From: a virus
IMG/VR virus record: IMGVR_UViG_3300025508_000008
Span: 40,203-104,202 of that record
Length of the DNA stretch: 64,000 bases
Direction: 5' to 3' (one strand)
Of the stretch, positions 54,019-63,903 are shown one piece after another. A program made the position numbers and the translations under genes. The stretch's first letter is position 1; every line of letters begins with the position of its first letter. The notes beneath the pieces were generated by a model. It saw only the letters and a list, made by a program, of their open reading frames with translations, had not been told where the DNA came from and searched no databases.

Positions 54019-57012
54019 TTAAACTACTGTATAGGAATTATCAGGACAAAAGTATATCAAGTCATCTATAATATTCACTACATACCCTATTATTCGTACA
54101 ATATCTGTAGCACCTGTTGGTGCAGTCTGTGTAAAGGCGCCTGCGGTGTTGGAAATGTATAATTTTGCACCACGTGTTGTTAACCCTGTATATGACCCGT
54201 TAGAGGTAAATCTAGCAAATCCTCTTACTAACATTCCATCACTGTTGGAAGTTGTACCTAATGCTATAGCTAGTAGCCCTGTACCCGTTGTTGCGGTATC
54301 TGCATCTGCTGCAGTCCATCCTGCAGCACTGTTATAGTAGTACAGTGACCCTGCTACGGTTGATGCTGATCCGAAGTATACTATTTCTCCTGCTGTTGCT
54401 GCGGTTCCTAAGTAGTTGAGGGAGGCTTTAGCTGCATAGCAGGTTGTATTATTAAAGGAAGTTGTACATTCGGAAAGTGCTGTTATTCCGTTTCCTATAA
54501 CGAATGCAAAATTTGTGGAGGTTATGGAATTACTGCTGCCTCCTAATATTCCGCTACAGTTACTGGTGGTTATAGTATTAGATACTCCTCCTCCTATAAA
54601 GGATCTACAGGTTCCGTTATTTTGGTTTAGATCTCCTCCTCCTATAAAACTGGTACCGGAGGCACCACAGATAGTGTTCTTAAGCCCCCCTGCTATAGTG
54701 TTGTGAGAATTGTTGCCAGTTAGTGTTGTTACTGTGTTACACTGTCCTCCTCCTATGGTGGAATGGATTCCCCAAACCGGTACACAGTTTCTACTACCTC
54801 CTCCTATTGTTGAACAACCGGCTCCGGATCCCAAGCAATGAAAGCAGCCTCCTCCTATTGTGCCGTGGGTAGCATAACCTCTATTACAAAATCCTCCTGA
54901 TACTGTAGTATACTCTAGTGCACAGTTTCTACTACCTCCTCCTACTGTGCCGAATTTGAGGCATGCTACGTTTTGACACCCTCCTGATACAGTTCCGAAG
55001 GCTCCTGATGATGTGTGAAAAGATCCTCCTCCTATTGTTGACCCTGAACTAATTGCGGTAAGATCTAGAGTTGTTCCGTTTGATACTATGTTACAGTAAC
55101 CTCCTGATATTGTTGAATTGTCTGCTAAAACGTAGTTGCCGTTTCCTCCTCCTATTGTTGAACTGGCTCCTGATGCTGTGTGAAAAGATCCTCCTCCTAT
55201 TGTTGAGAAAGCTGCTGTTACTGTGTTGTTTGCTCCTCCTCCTATAGTAGAGTAACAAGAACCGGTTCCTAATAATGCTATTATGGAATTATTACATCCT
55301 CCTCCTATAGTTGAGAAAGAACTATTGAAATATGTTGAGTTGGTAATGTTATTAATACATCCTCCATTTATCGAAGAATAGACTCCACTATTGGTATGTC
55401 CTGCACCTATCGTGATACATCCTGATCCTAGTATATTACCTACTACTGATAATTTTTCGCCAGGACTAGTAGTACCTATTCCTACATTTTTAGTACCTTC
55501 TATAAAACTAGCTATTATATCACCACTTCTATTTGTTATTTTTAACCTTATACTAGTGTTATCATACTCAATACCAAATCTTTTAGCTCCACTCGTATTA
55601 TGTATATCAATAAGTTTGTTGTTAGAAACACCTTCTAACGCCTCTAATACAACCCCTGGCGATGCTGACGTTATTCCATCAATGTGTAGTTTACCATCTG
55701 GATTAGATGTTCCAATACCCACATTACCGCCTGATGTAATTGTTAATCTTGCAATATTATTAGTAAATAATTGTAATGGGTGTCCAGTAGGAGTACCAAA
55801 ATAACCCGCATTATCTAATGCATTGGTAAAACTACTTCCAACTGACCCATTTATACCTATTTTAGAATGTACTGCACGATTATCCTGATAAAAATCTACT
55901 CTTGGATTATCATCCTCTGAACCTGCATTATCCGTATCGGATTCTATTATAATCACAGCATCACCAGTTGTTCCTGAAGAAATGTGTAATAATGATTCAG
56001 GAATACTTATGCCTATACCTATCTTATTTCCGGATCCGGTCAGGGTTAAATCTCCATTTCCAATTATTACATCATTTTGAAGACCACCAACACCACCTCC
56101 TAATAAAATATCTTTTGCAGTTGTATTATAGATGTACAAATCACCACTGTTTGAAGTAAGTGATCCACCGGAGGTGAGCTGAAAAGCCGATGATGCTTGA
56201 ATTGTGCCATTTACGTCTAAACTTGTACCAGGATCTAGTACCCCTATTCCTACATTACCTGCACCATCTATCCTCACTCTCTCACCTCTATCAGCTGCAT
56301 TCTGAGTGTTAAAGGCTAAACCGTATTTATTACCTGCATTTTCTGCAACGACTCTAATAGAAGCCGCAACACCGACACCAAAATCACTAAGATCGTTAGA
56401 TTGGAATTCTATTTTATGAACATCTTCGGTATCATTAATTCCTACATCTCCGTTTTCTAGTATCAAGGTCGTTGGGGAATCCACACCTAATTCGTATAGA
56501 TGTAACCTTGACTCAGGATTTGTTGTTCCTATACCTACATTCCCCGTTGAATTTTCTATAATCATTCTCTGGTTGAGTGTATAAGGAGTGCTCGTCAGTC
56601 TAGTAGAAAATATAAGGTTACTAAATGTGTCAGCAAATATTTTAGAACCAAGAACAGAGGCTCCAGTAAAAGTAATACCATTCGTTCTATCGACTCCTAT
56701 TCCAAGCGTTCCTACATTTACATCATATGATGTCTTTGGGTCCGTTCCAGCAATAACTTTACCTGTTACAGTTAAGTCTCCTGTAAGCGTATCTGTTGTA
56801 TCTAATAAATAATTACCTGCAGGTTGATAGGCTGTAGAAGTGAAAGCATTACTTCCTAATTCTCGTGTACCCACGACACTAGAATCATTAATCATAAGGG
56901 CAGTGGCTTCACTTGCTTGTGTAGAGAGTGTAGAAAGGGTTAAGGTTTTAGCTGTAAGTGAGTTTAGTGAAGCATCAGACCCACTCGTAATAAGTTTTTT
57001 CCAATTTGGCAT
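54019..57012 (-). CDS. Long tail fibre / receptor-binding protein with IGGG repeats
   Basis: 997 aa. N-terminal anchoring motif (MPNWKKLITSGSDASLNSL) shared with the 380-aa gene upstream. The region ~100-525 carries fibre repeats of the NVGIGTTNPESRLH type. The region ~540-830 holds many short repeats such as STIGGG and TISGG, which look like a trimeric beta-helix. The C-terminal part (~860-997) is smoother. The repeat part uses GGA codons while the front part uses GGT, suggesting two sources joined. Likely distal tail fibre, the main host-range protein. Confidence 0.75.
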   Translation of the reverse strand: MPNWKKLITSGSDASLNSLTAKTLTLSTLSTQASEATALMINDSSVVGTRELGSNAFTSTAYQPAGNYLLDTTDTLTGDLTVTGKVIAGTDPKTSYDVNVGTLGIGVDRTNGITFTGASVLGSKIFADTFSNLIFSTRLTSTPYTLNQRMIIENSTGNVGIGTTNPESRLHLYELGVDSPTTLILENGDVGINDTEDVHKIEFQSNDLSDFGVGVAASIRVVAENAGNKYGLAFNTQNAADRGERVRIDGAGNVGIGVLDPGTSLDVNGTIQASSAFQLTSGGSLTSNSGDLYIYNTTAKDILLGGGVGGLQNDVIIGNGDLTLTGSGNKIGIGISIPESLLHISSGTTGDAVIIIESDTDNAGSEDDNPRVDFYQDNRAVHSKIGINGSVGSSFTNALDNAGYFGTPTGHPLQLFTNNIARLTITSGGNVGIGTSNPDGKLHIDGITSASPGVVLEALEGVSNNKLIDIHNTSGAKRFGIEYDNTSIRLKITNRSGDIIASFIEGTKNVGIGTTSPGEKLSVVGNILGSGCITIGAGHTNSGVYSSINGGCINNITNSTYFNSSFSTIGGGCNNSIIALLGTGSCYSTIGGGANNTVTAAFSTIGGGSFHTASGASSTIGGGNGNYVLADNSTISGGYCNIVSNGTTLDLTAISSGSTIGGGSFHTSSGAFGTVSGGCQNVACLKFGTVGGGSRNCALEYTTVSGGFCNRGYATHGTIGGGCFHCLGSGAGCSTIGGGSRNCVPVWGIHSTIGGGQCNTVTTLTGNNSHNTIAGGLKNTICGASGTSFIGGGDLNQNNGTCRSFIGGGVSNTITTSNCSGILGGSSNSITSTNFAFVIGNGITALSECTTSFNNTTCYAAKASLNYLGTAATAGEIVYFGSASTVAGSLYYYNSAAGWTAADADTATTGTGLLAIALGTTSNSDGMLVRGFARFTSNGSYTGLTTRGAKLYISNTAGAFTQTAPTGATDIVRIIGYVVNIIDDLIYFCPDNSYTVV

Positions 57013-57089
57013 AGTATGTGTAATTACGGTTGGTTACAGGATTGCCTGTCCACTTCCCTTTCGGGCCAATAATATCTATAATAAATATA

Positions 57090-57115
57090 AGAAAAAGATC
57101 CTTCCGGACCTTTCT
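57090..57115 (-). terminator. Terminator before the tail fibre gene
   Basis: AAGGTCC-GGAA-GGATCTT stem with a GGAA loop, then TTTTTCTT on the minus strand. Confidence 0.85.
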
Positions 57116-57120
57116 TTTTA

Positions 57121-57291
57121 TTATAAAGTTTCTATATGGTCTGTAACCTTCTTAACCACCTTGTAGAATAGTTCAAATTCATTTCCCGTATACGTAGCTG
57201 TCCTTAATTTAGCTATTATAAATTCAGATTCCTGCTTTGTTAAGTTCGATACCTCTCTAGGTTTTGCTTTCGCCTTATCTATTAATCCCAT
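57121..57291 (-). CDS. Hypothetical 56-aa protein
   Basis: ATG 57291 to TAA 57121, directly before the terminator. Begins MGLIDKAKAKPREVSNLTKQ and continues as a helix (EFIIAKLRTATYTGNEFELFYKVV). Similar small helical proteins sit beside fibre genes in other phages; role unknown. Confidence 0.65.
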   Translation of the reverse strand: MGLIDKAKAKPREVSNLTKQESEFIIAKLRTATYTGNEFELFYKVVKKVTDHIETL

Positions 57292-57317
57292 AAACATTTT
57301 TATAACTTTAATTACTT

Positions 57318-58460
57318 TTATACGTAGATGAATATATCTGCTCCCTCTACTCTTATGTTTCCTACGTGATCTGCTTGTGCTGTTGCTGCATTAGCTTCTG
57401 TACCTTCGTATACCCCTGCTATTGAGTAATCTGGTGTAGTATCTCCTGTAGCATTACCTGCTAGTGAGTTTACGATTCTTAAACGTCCATCGTTGGAATT
57501 GAAACTTGCATCCCATACTAATGCTGCACCTGTGTTAGCTGTTCCGTTTGATCCGCCAAATACAAGTCCTGAATCTCCGACTACGGCTGATCCTGAATTA
57601 AGTAGTACGTATTTATCTTCTACGTTTAAGTTATCAGCATTAACGGTAACTGTTGTTCCGTTAACAACTAAATCTCCTGTAATAGTTACATCGTTTTGGA
57701 ATGTTCTACTACCTGCGATTGAATCTGCTAAACCTAATGTCCAAGAAGGACCGCCACCTAGTGCTTGTGAACTAACTCCTGCATCTAATGTTAATTCATT
57801 GGCTGTAACTGCTACTGTTGCTGTAGTATCACCTTCTACGGCTGTGTTAGCAGCTGATCCGTAATTTACTGCTATAGTTGGAGATGAACCTTCTCCTGTA
57901 TTTGATCCAATTGTTACACCTGTACCTGCACCTAGGTTATCTACGTAGTCTCCTGTTGTATCAGTTCCTAAAGCAACTGAGTTAGCCTGTATTGTTGCAA
58001 CACCGGAACCGTTAATAAGTACGTCTCCACTTATTCCTGACCAGTTTGAGGTATTAAAGTAAGTAGCTAATGATCCAGAATCTACTGAAAATGTTCTAGC
58101 TGTTGCTCCTGTATACGTACCTGTAGATGTTAACCCACCTCCTGCTGTTAGTGCAGCTAAGTTTGAACCTAATGCTACACCTGATATTGTTGAGTTTGCT
58201 AGTGATGCGTTAGGAATAGCGATTAGATCGAATGTAACCGTATCTGGTGCTGATGTTCCTGTTAATCTAAGCCCTTGTCCTGAGCCGGATGCAAATGTCA
58301 GAGAATCCTCTAGACCGGCTGTAAGAATCGTTCCGTTTATAGAAGCTGATGCGTAGCTGTTTGTTGATCCTGAAATCTCTCCTGATGTTACGTATCCTGC
58401 ATCGTTAATTAGTTGTGTTATATTCGAGCCCGATACAACGAGTTTTTTCCATTCTGCCAT
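57318..58460 (-). CDS. Tail fibre protein
   Basis: 380 aa. Begins MAEWKKLVVSGSNITQLINDAGYVTSGE, sharing the WKKL-x-SGS start of the long fibre, then many short strand modules rich in Gly, Ser and Thr (GVTIGSNTGEGSSPTIAVNYG), typical of a fibre shaft. A late ATATTTATTAAA motif precedes it. Probably binds the long fibre or the baseplate. Confidence 0.7.
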   Translation of the reverse strand: MAEWKKLVVSGSNITQLINDAGYVTSGEISGSTNSYASASINGTILTAGLEDSLTFASGSGQGLRLTGTSAPDTVTFDLIAIPNASLANSTISGVALGSNLAALTAGGGLTSTGTYTGATARTFSVDSGSLATYFNTSNWSGISGDVLINGSGVATIQANSVALGTDTTGDYVDNLGAGTGVTIGSNTGEGSSPTIAVNYGSAANTAVEGDTTATVAVTANELTLDAGVSSQALGGGPSWTLGLADSIAGSRTFQNDVTITGDLVVNGTTVTVNADNLNVEDKYVLLNSGSAVVGDSGLVFGGSNGTANTGAALVWDASFNSNDGRLRIVNSLAGNATGDTTPDYSIAGVYEGTEANAATAQADHVGNIRVEGADIFIYV

Positions 58461-58499
58461 TTTATAGTGGTGTTATTATGTGTTTTTAATAAATATCTA

Positions 58500-58916
58500 C
58501 TAAGTACTGAAACCAAAGTAAAAATCGTCAGAGTCATTGTAGTAGATTCCCCCCGGCACTGGTGATGGTGCTACTGATTGGGATACTAGTTGAAGTGTTC
58601 CTTCGTTATTTACTTTTACTTTATCTTCTCCTGCTACAGAGACTACAAACTCTTCTGCAGTATTGTCTAAGTCTATATACAGGGAACCTGTTATCTGTAA
58701 GTCTCTTGTTGTGTTCCAATAAGAGCCTGTTTGTCTAAATATTGAACTAGAATTTTCAATAAGATCTAGTATATTATCTCCATTAATGTATAGTGAGCCT
58801 GATGTGTTTAGAGAGCCTGTAATATTAAGAGCACCTTCTACACTTAGGGTACCTGTTAAGTACTTTCCTGCTCCAGGTAACCCTTCTTTTATTTGATCCC
58901 AAAATATCTTGGCCAT
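58500..58916 (-). CDS. Tail fibre adaptor or shaft protein
   Basis: 138 aa: MAKIFWDQIKEGLPGAGKYL (N-terminal anchor), then GALNITGSLNTSGSLYINGDN (fibre repeat pattern) and a C-terminal strand domain (PGGIYYNDSDDFYFGFST). Coupled (TAATG) to the 421-aa gene, so it is made with the tail fibres. Confidence 0.65.
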   Translation of the reverse strand: MAKIFWDQIKEGLPGAGKYLTGTLSVEGALNITGSLNTSGSLYINGDNILDLIENSSSIFRQTGSYWNTTRDLQITGSLYIDLDNTAEEFVVSVAGEDKVKVNNEGTLQLVSQSVAPSPVPGGIYYNDSDDFYFGFST

Positions 58917-60181
58917 TACAGTACATTTAATTTACCTACTATCGTAAACTCCATTCCTACTTCTAGTGCAAAGTTTAGATTATTATTAAAAGTTATTACG
59001 ACATTTAGCCCTACTTCTGCAATTGAGGTAATAGCGGAAGGTTCTACATTCTGTCCATTTATAAATACTTGGAAATCTTCTTTTGTTAAAGCAGGAAAGT
59101 TCTCAGGCACTGTTGCTATTGAAAGATCTAAGAATGTTATTGTCTTAGCAGGAATATCTAAACTAAATCCGTTATTGGTTGTATCTATCATAGTGTTTAG
59201 ACTGATGAAGGTTATTTCCTCAGGAGTTAATCCACTACTTGTATATGTTGGATAAATCACTGTTGTTGATGATGTCTCATCAAAGAATCTTGACGGTGCT
59301 TCGCTTATTGGTGTTTGTGCTGAAGCATTTAGTATTTCTTCCGAACCGGCTGTCTCTATTCCAAACTTTATTGCTGCTTTTGAATAGAATTTATTCATAT
59401 TTGCAATAGAAGTGTTAATAGTATCGGATACTATATGTCCTAGCATATTAATCTCAAAGCTTGTTCTAACAGTCCTATCCTGTCCTTGAACTACCTCTGT
59501 AGTAGTCGTATATGAGTCAATCATTGCCCTAAAGTTAAATCTTTCAGGATCTCCCCAATACGCATCGGAAGCAAAATTAATACCTTCTATAATCTTATTC
59601 ATTTGCTCAATGTACTCTGTAAAGATTATACAAGAATACTTTAAGTTTACGTAGTCTGGTATAATTACTCCGTAAAGTTCTTCTACCGGGTCTCTATTAG
59701 TTAGTGTGCTAAATCGGTCATATACGTTTTTCTTTGAGTATCTTTTTTGGAAGATTGAGAAGTTATTAGGAGCATTTGCATCTAATTTATTTCCTAACTC
59801 CCTATTCTTTGTTAGAGATTCCCTCTTAAACATAATTAAAGGGGTCTGTATTTTACCGTTCTTATCTCTATAGAATCCGTCTTTCTGTACAGCTGCCCAC
59901 CTTTCTGGTGATCCGTATAATATCGGTACTACTAATCTGCTTCCGTTCTGTATTACCGATGGTTTTATTACGTTGTTAAAGTAGTATATAATTGTTTCAT
60001 CTATATCTCGAAGTCCTATACTAAACTGCTTTACGTCATCGTCCTTAACTGAACGTTCGTATGCTCTGTTTTTCTTTAGGTCATCCGGAGTAGGTGACTT
60101 TTGAGCACTGTTGTAGGTCTCAATAGATTCCTGAGATAATTGGGATTGTCTTTTAGGTATTACTTTTTTTTGTTTAGCCAT
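58916..60181 (-). CDS. Putative virion structural protein
   Basis: 421 aa. N-terminal Lys/Gln-rich part (KKVIPKRQSQLSQESIETYN), then KQFSIGLRDIDETIIYYFNNVIKPSV (about 50-76) and a strand-rich C-terminal half. Motifs of this kind are seen in neck or baseplate proteins of contractile phages. Role is positional inference. Confidence 0.5.
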   Translation of the reverse strand: MAKQKKVIPKRQSQLSQESIETYNSAQKSPTPDDLKKNRAYERSVKDDDVKQFSIGLRDIDETIIYYFNNVIKPSVIQNGSRLVVPILYGSPERWAAVQKDGFYRDKNGKIQTPLIMFKRESLTKNRELGNKLDANAPNNFSIFQKRYSKKNVYDRFSTLTNRDPVEELYGVIIPDYVNLKYSCIIFTEYIEQMNKIIEGINFASDAYWGDPERFNFRAMIDSYTTTTEVVQGQDRTVRTSFEINMLGHIVSDTINTSIANMNKFYSKAAIKFGIETAGSEEILNASAQTPISEAPSRFFDETSSTTVIYPTYTSSGLTPEEITFISLNTMIDTTNNGFSLDIPAKTITFLDLSIATVPENFPALTKEDFQVFINGQNVEPSAITSIAEVGLNVVITFNNNLNFALEVGMEFTIVGKLNVL

Positions 60182-60184
60182 TAT

Positions 60185-60670
60185 TTACCTTACCTCTTTT
60201 ACTCCTATTCTGTCTGATCTTGTTAAATGGCAGTCTACTATTATAGATACTGAAGTTCCGAACTGGTCTCCGTACGATGTCAGGTTATATCCACTGTCTC
60301 TACCTACAAATAACTGGTTCTCTCGTACTGTATCTACTTCGTAGTAATCTTCTTGCCACATCACTATATCTCCTACCTCAGCTACAGTATTTGCATCTAC
60401 TAAATCATTTCTTAAGAATGCAAATGAACACTCTCTTCCTAAATCTGGTCCAAAGTCATCTACTGCTATAATTTGATCTCCTCTTGTTACTAAGCAGTTC
60501 AGCTTAACCGGGTCCAGGTATACTTTTTCTAGTGCTTCTCCGTACAGGTTTGCTTGAGTATCTTCTAGAGATATTTTATAGTAGCCGATTTCTTGCTCTA
60601 CAACATCTGATAGTAACTCCCTGTTTATGTTAACAAGTAAGCAAAAGTCTCTATTGGATCCGAATAGCAT
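60185..60670 (-). CDS. Putative neck/head-tail connector protein
   Basis: 161 aa, with NRDFCLLVNINRELLSDVVEQ, DPVKLNCLVTRGDQIIAVDDFGPDLG (about 52-77) and EVGDIVMWQEDYYEVDTVREN (about 97-117). Outline similar to T4 gp14-type or adaptor proteins, with strands and short helices. Encoded next to a gp13-like protein, which supports a neck role. Confidence 0.55.
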   Translation of the reverse strand: MLFGSNRDFCLLVNINRELLSDVVEQEIGYYKISLEDTQANLYGEALEKVYLDPVKLNCLVTRGDQIIAVDDFGPDLGRECSFAFLRNDLVDANTVAEVGDIVMWQEDYYEVDTVRENQLFVGRDSGYNLTSYGDQFGTSVSIIVDCHLTRSDRIGVKEVR

Positions 60671-60673
60671 ATG

Positions 60674-60979
60674 TTATTTTTTCTTTTCAATTGTCTTCTG
60701 TGCAACTTCCAGTTTCTTTATTTCCGGTACTCTTTCTATTGAGGTATTCTTAAACGCTGCAAAAGCTTCTGGTGCTGATTTTGTTGTCAATATCTTTACT
60801 TTCATGATAGCGTTGTTTGTATTACCGTCGTGGGATACCTGGCCTACTGTAAGTACTCCCGGGACTGCTCTTAACATTTCTCCGATATCCTGTACGGTTA
60901 TATCTTCTGTGTGAGTAATTCGTACCATAGCTTGGTATATTGAGAATTGCGTCTCTGCTATTATGTCTACTAGTTTCAT
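60674..60979 (-). CDS. Hypothetical 101-aa protein
   Basis: A compact alpha-beta unit (DIGEMLRAVPGVLTVGQVSHDGNTNNAIMKVKIL) with a Lys-rich tail. Overlaps the gp13-like gene start by one base. Unknown function; it would be co-expressed with neck proteins. Confidence 0.6.
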   Translation of the reverse strand: MKLVDIIAETQFSIYQAMVRITHTEDITVQDIGEMLRAVPGVLTVGQVSHDGNTNNAIMKVKILTTKSAPEAFAAFKNTSIERVPEIKKLEVAQKTIEKKK

Positions 60980-62121
60980 TATCCTATATAAATTACCATC
61001 GGAACTCCTTGAAGGATTTTAGATGAGTTATCAGCCTCTTGAGCTTTTCTTTCTAATTGTGAGCTTCTAGAGGTTTGTTCTAACATCTCTCTTAAATTCT
61101 CTAATAAAGCAGCTTTCTCCAGTCTTGCGTCAGTAAGTAGATCTTGCTGGTTTAGTATAGTTTCCGAACCTGGGATAGGTACTGTTGTGTATTTTCCTCT
61201 AATATAGGCTAATAGCTCTTTTGTGAGAGCTAAGGTATAGTTTCTTATCCACTGTTTACCTACACTGTTTATTCCCGTATACACAGGATTATCGTAAGGA
61301 ACTTCTCCGACATTTGACACTAGTCCTGCGCCGTCTAGTAATGTTGCTGCTCGTTTTTCATCTACCTTATAGTACTCAAAGGTATATATACCTCCTACTT
61401 TAGGTTGTGGAAATATTCTTAATTGATTATTTACCAACTCGAAAGTGTATGTTGATTTTCTAATCTGATCATTAAACTCAATTGCTTGAATCTTTAGTAC
61501 ATCAAAAGATGCTGGCATTAGCATAAAATTAACTCCTGGACTATATGATCCGAAATCAAATGCATCCATAAGTGATTGAATACCTGTCCCTGTTCCTGCA
61601 TATGGATCAAAGTAACGTAGTATTGCAGGAGGTGCTTCATAGAATACTTTTCTCACTTCTATACTTCCTGTTATATTTTGGTCTATTGCCCATTGGTTCA
61701 GATCGTATTTTTGAATACTTTGAGTAACATTTAACTGACCTGTATACTTTGTTGCAAATCCACCAACATCTGCCTCTGTTCCGTAGTTTTTTGAAATCTG
61801 AATTACTCTATCTAAAGTGGGGTTAATTATCTTATTATTTATAGAGACTGAACTGTTTGTTCCTTCTAATGAAATATAATTCTCTCTAATCTTGTACTGA
61901 AATACTTCGTTTCCGTATGCTGAAACAGCTTCTTCAAAGGCAGTGTAAAAATTTATATCTTGTAACTCCACATCCATTAGAGGCCATCCTAGTCTATGAG
62001 CACAGAAACTTGCTACCTTATCAGCATCAGCTTGAAATTCTAGATCATTATCATAAAATCCAAACGGAGTCTGTCCGGGAGTGAATGCTGAAGTACCTGT
62101 CCAAGTTTTTATGTCTGCCAT
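60979..62121 (-). CDS. Neck protein (gp13-like)
   Basis: 380 aa. CAHRLGWPLMDVELQDINFYTAFEEAVSAYGNEVF (about 40-75) is the familiar start of T4 gp13-like neck proteins. The rest is strand-rich with FEYYKVDEKRAATLLDG and a helical C-terminus (DARLEKAALLENLREMLEQTSRSSQLERKAQEADN). The gp13/gp14 ring closes the head and joins it to the tail. Exact TATTTATAATAAA motif 12 bases upstream. Confidence 0.75.
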   Translation of the reverse strand: MADIKTWTGTSAFTPGQTPFGFYDNDLEFQADADKVASFCAHRLGWPLMDVELQDINFYTAFEEAVSAYGNEVFQYKIRENYISLEGTNSSVSINNKIINPTLDRVIQISKNYGTEADVGGFATKYTGQLNVTQSIQKYDLNQWAIDQNITGSIEVRKVFYEAPPAILRYFDPYAGTGTGIQSLMDAFDFGSYSPGVNFMLMPASFDVLKIQAIEFNDQIRKSTYTFELVNNQLRIFPQPKVGGIYTFEYYKVDEKRAATLLDGAGLVSNVGEVPYDNPVYTGINSVGKQWIRNYTLALTKELLAYIRGKYTTVPIPGSETILNQQDLLTDARLEKAALLENLREMLEQTSRSSQLERKAQEADNSSKILQGVPMVIYIG

Positions 62122-62133
62122 TTGTTTAGTTAA

Positions 62134-62146
62134 TTTATTATAAATA
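62134..62146 (-). promoter_or_regulatory. TATTTATAATAAA start motif
   Basis: Exact copy before the gp13-like gene. Confidence 0.55.
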
Positions 62147-62221
62147 TGAAGAATTTACTTAATAGGGCACTAAACTGCGGAGTGTACGTAAGCTTGTGGG
62201 TACCTTGACATTCTATATCTA

Positions 62222-62368
62222 TTATGCTGGCATTTGTTCATGTACAATTGCCCAATCTTCTGCTGTTAGTGCTCTATTCCATATTAAACATCTTCTCATG
62301 GATCCTTTAAAGGTATACCCGCTCCCTGCACCTATACCATCCGAACATATTACAATTGGTTTTGACAT
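62222..62368 (-). pseudogene. Short ORF matching the C-terminus of a LamG domain
   Basis: 48 aa, ATG 62368 to TAA 62222. GSMRRCLIWNRALTAEDWAIV resembles the last helix-strand of LamG/concanavalin-like domains, and the large neighbour upstream ends with GNLDCVRFWNKELTQGEI. Probably the remnant of a truncated or duplicated fibre gene, though a small independent protein is possible. Confidence 0.5.
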
Positions 62369-62374
62369 TTTGAT

Positions 62375-63901
62375 TTATGGATTAATATCTATTCCTGCTA
62401 ATTCTGCCGTTGCTATGTCTGTTATTTCTCCTTGTGTTAATTCTTTGTTCCAAAACCTAACACAATCTAAATTTCCACTAAATGGTAATATTCCTGTTTC
62501 ATTTCCATGTTGACCAAATACCACAGGGTCGTTTCCATCACGTAAACCTACATAAGTTCCATTTATAAATTCAGTTACATCTTGTTCTACACCATTAAAA
62601 TATGTTTTCATCCCTCCTACTAATAAACTATCATCCACAGTGCAAATTAAATGTACCCATTGATTATCAGCTGGTGTTGCTATTGTTTGTGTATAAATTC
62701 TATCTGTATTGTTGGTACTTTCCAGATACCATTGAATCTTTTCATCTACATAATAAACGTAAAATTCTCTCGTAAGATTTAGTTTACTTACTATCATTCC
62801 ATTTTCCACTCGATTTGTTATGTAAATTAACATAGAAATGCTCCATGCATTTGAGCCAAAATTAAAACTTGCAGAATCTGGTATAACAACTTTTGCAGTT
62901 GTGCTATTAAAAACTCCTGTTTGTCCTACTAATCCACTTGCATAAGTTAAATCAGTTGCAGTTCCATTATTAGTTCCCACTGTATCAAGTGTGTTATTTT
63001 CAAACTTATATTCAGATATAATGTTTTGCAGTGGCAGTATATCAGCTATCAATCCAAAGTTTACCCTTGCAACACGAATATCTTCTGCAACATCTAAACT
63101 TGATAAATCTCCTGCTTGTACAGTAAATCCTCTATTATCATTAATTTTACCACCTGTAATACTGTTACTATAGCCTACTCCAAGAAACATTCCAATTAAA
63201 GATTGTCCTCCAACAATTTCATTTCCTAGATTTCCGATAACTTCAATTCCATTTCTATAAAACTTTGGAACTCCTTCTATATATACAAGAGAAAAGAGAG
63301 TAAAGGTTGTGGTACTATCTCCTTTGGGAAAGCTATAAAAGTAATCTGATGCACTCCCATTTCTATCATAAAGAAACTTAAATCCTAAGATATAATTTGA
63401 CCCACTAGGTCTAAAAGCTAATCCTATATTGCCTTGTCCTTTTATATCATCTCTTCTAATAAGTAGATTTATTCTTGTATTATTGGGATTTGTCTCATTT
63501 CTAAAGCAATAATGAACTATAAAATCTTGAGATAGGTCTAGGTTAGGTTGCCCCAATCTGTATAATCCCATCGCTTGTGTAGTGTCCATTATATGAGTAT
63601 CTCCTATACCTACTCCATCTACTGCTGAAGGTTGTAGAGAAGGTGTGGGATTAGTTAAAACTACTTCTCCTTTCTGTTGCTCATACAACTTACTGTATCT
63701 AACATCTCCCCCTTGAGCAAATGTAGTTATCTCATTTGCATCTACACTAATTCCATCCCATCCTATATCTACTGTAACATCATCCAAGACTCTTCTAAGT
63801 TCAGCGGGTGAAGGAACATCATTAAATTTATAAGTAGAGAATGAATATTTCTTATCAAAAGAGCTTGTTGTTCTCATAAACATTGCTTTTTTCTTACTCA
63901 T
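62375..63901 (-). CDS. LamG-like domain virion surface protein
   Basis: 508 aa. The first half (about 1-290) is a strand-rich module with IGWDGISVDANEI. The second half (about 300-490) has a LamG/concanavalin-like pattern: ISEYKFENNTLDTVGTNNGTA, WSISMLIYITN, WVHLICTVDDSLL and CVRFWNKELTQGEITDIATAEL. Such domains bind sugars, so it is likely part of a receptor-binding fibre or head decoration. Confidence 0.7.
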   Translation of the reverse strand: MSKKKAMFMRTTSSFDKKYSFSTYKFNDVPSPAELRRVLDDVTVDIGWDGISVDANEITTFAQGGDVRYSKLYEQQKGEVVLTNPTPSLQPSAVDGVGIGDTHIMDTTQAMGLYRLGQPNLDLSQDFIVHYCFRNETNPNNTRINLLIRRDDIKGQGNIGLAFRPSGSNYILGFKFLYDRNGSASDYFYSFPKGDSTTTFTLFSLVYIEGVPKFYRNGIEVIGNLGNEIVGGQSLIGMFLGVGYSNSITGGKINDNRGFTVQAGDLSSLDVAEDIRVARVNFGLIADILPLQNIISEYKFENNTLDTVGTNNGTATDLTYASGLVGQTGVFNSTTAKVVIPDSASFNFGSNAWSISMLIYITNRVENGMIVSKLNLTREFYVYYVDEKIQWYLESTNNTDRIYTQTIATPADNQWVHLICTVDDSLLVGGMKTYFNGVEQDVTEFINGTYVGLRDGNDPVVFGQHGNETGILPFSGNLDCVRFWNKELTQGEITDIATAELAGIDINP

Positions 63902-63903
63902 GC

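Noticed and set aside
54550-55380. CRISPR-like or diversity-generating repeat array
   Set aside because: The repeats are in-frame coding repeats of the fibre protein. No reverse transcriptase or spacer pattern is present.
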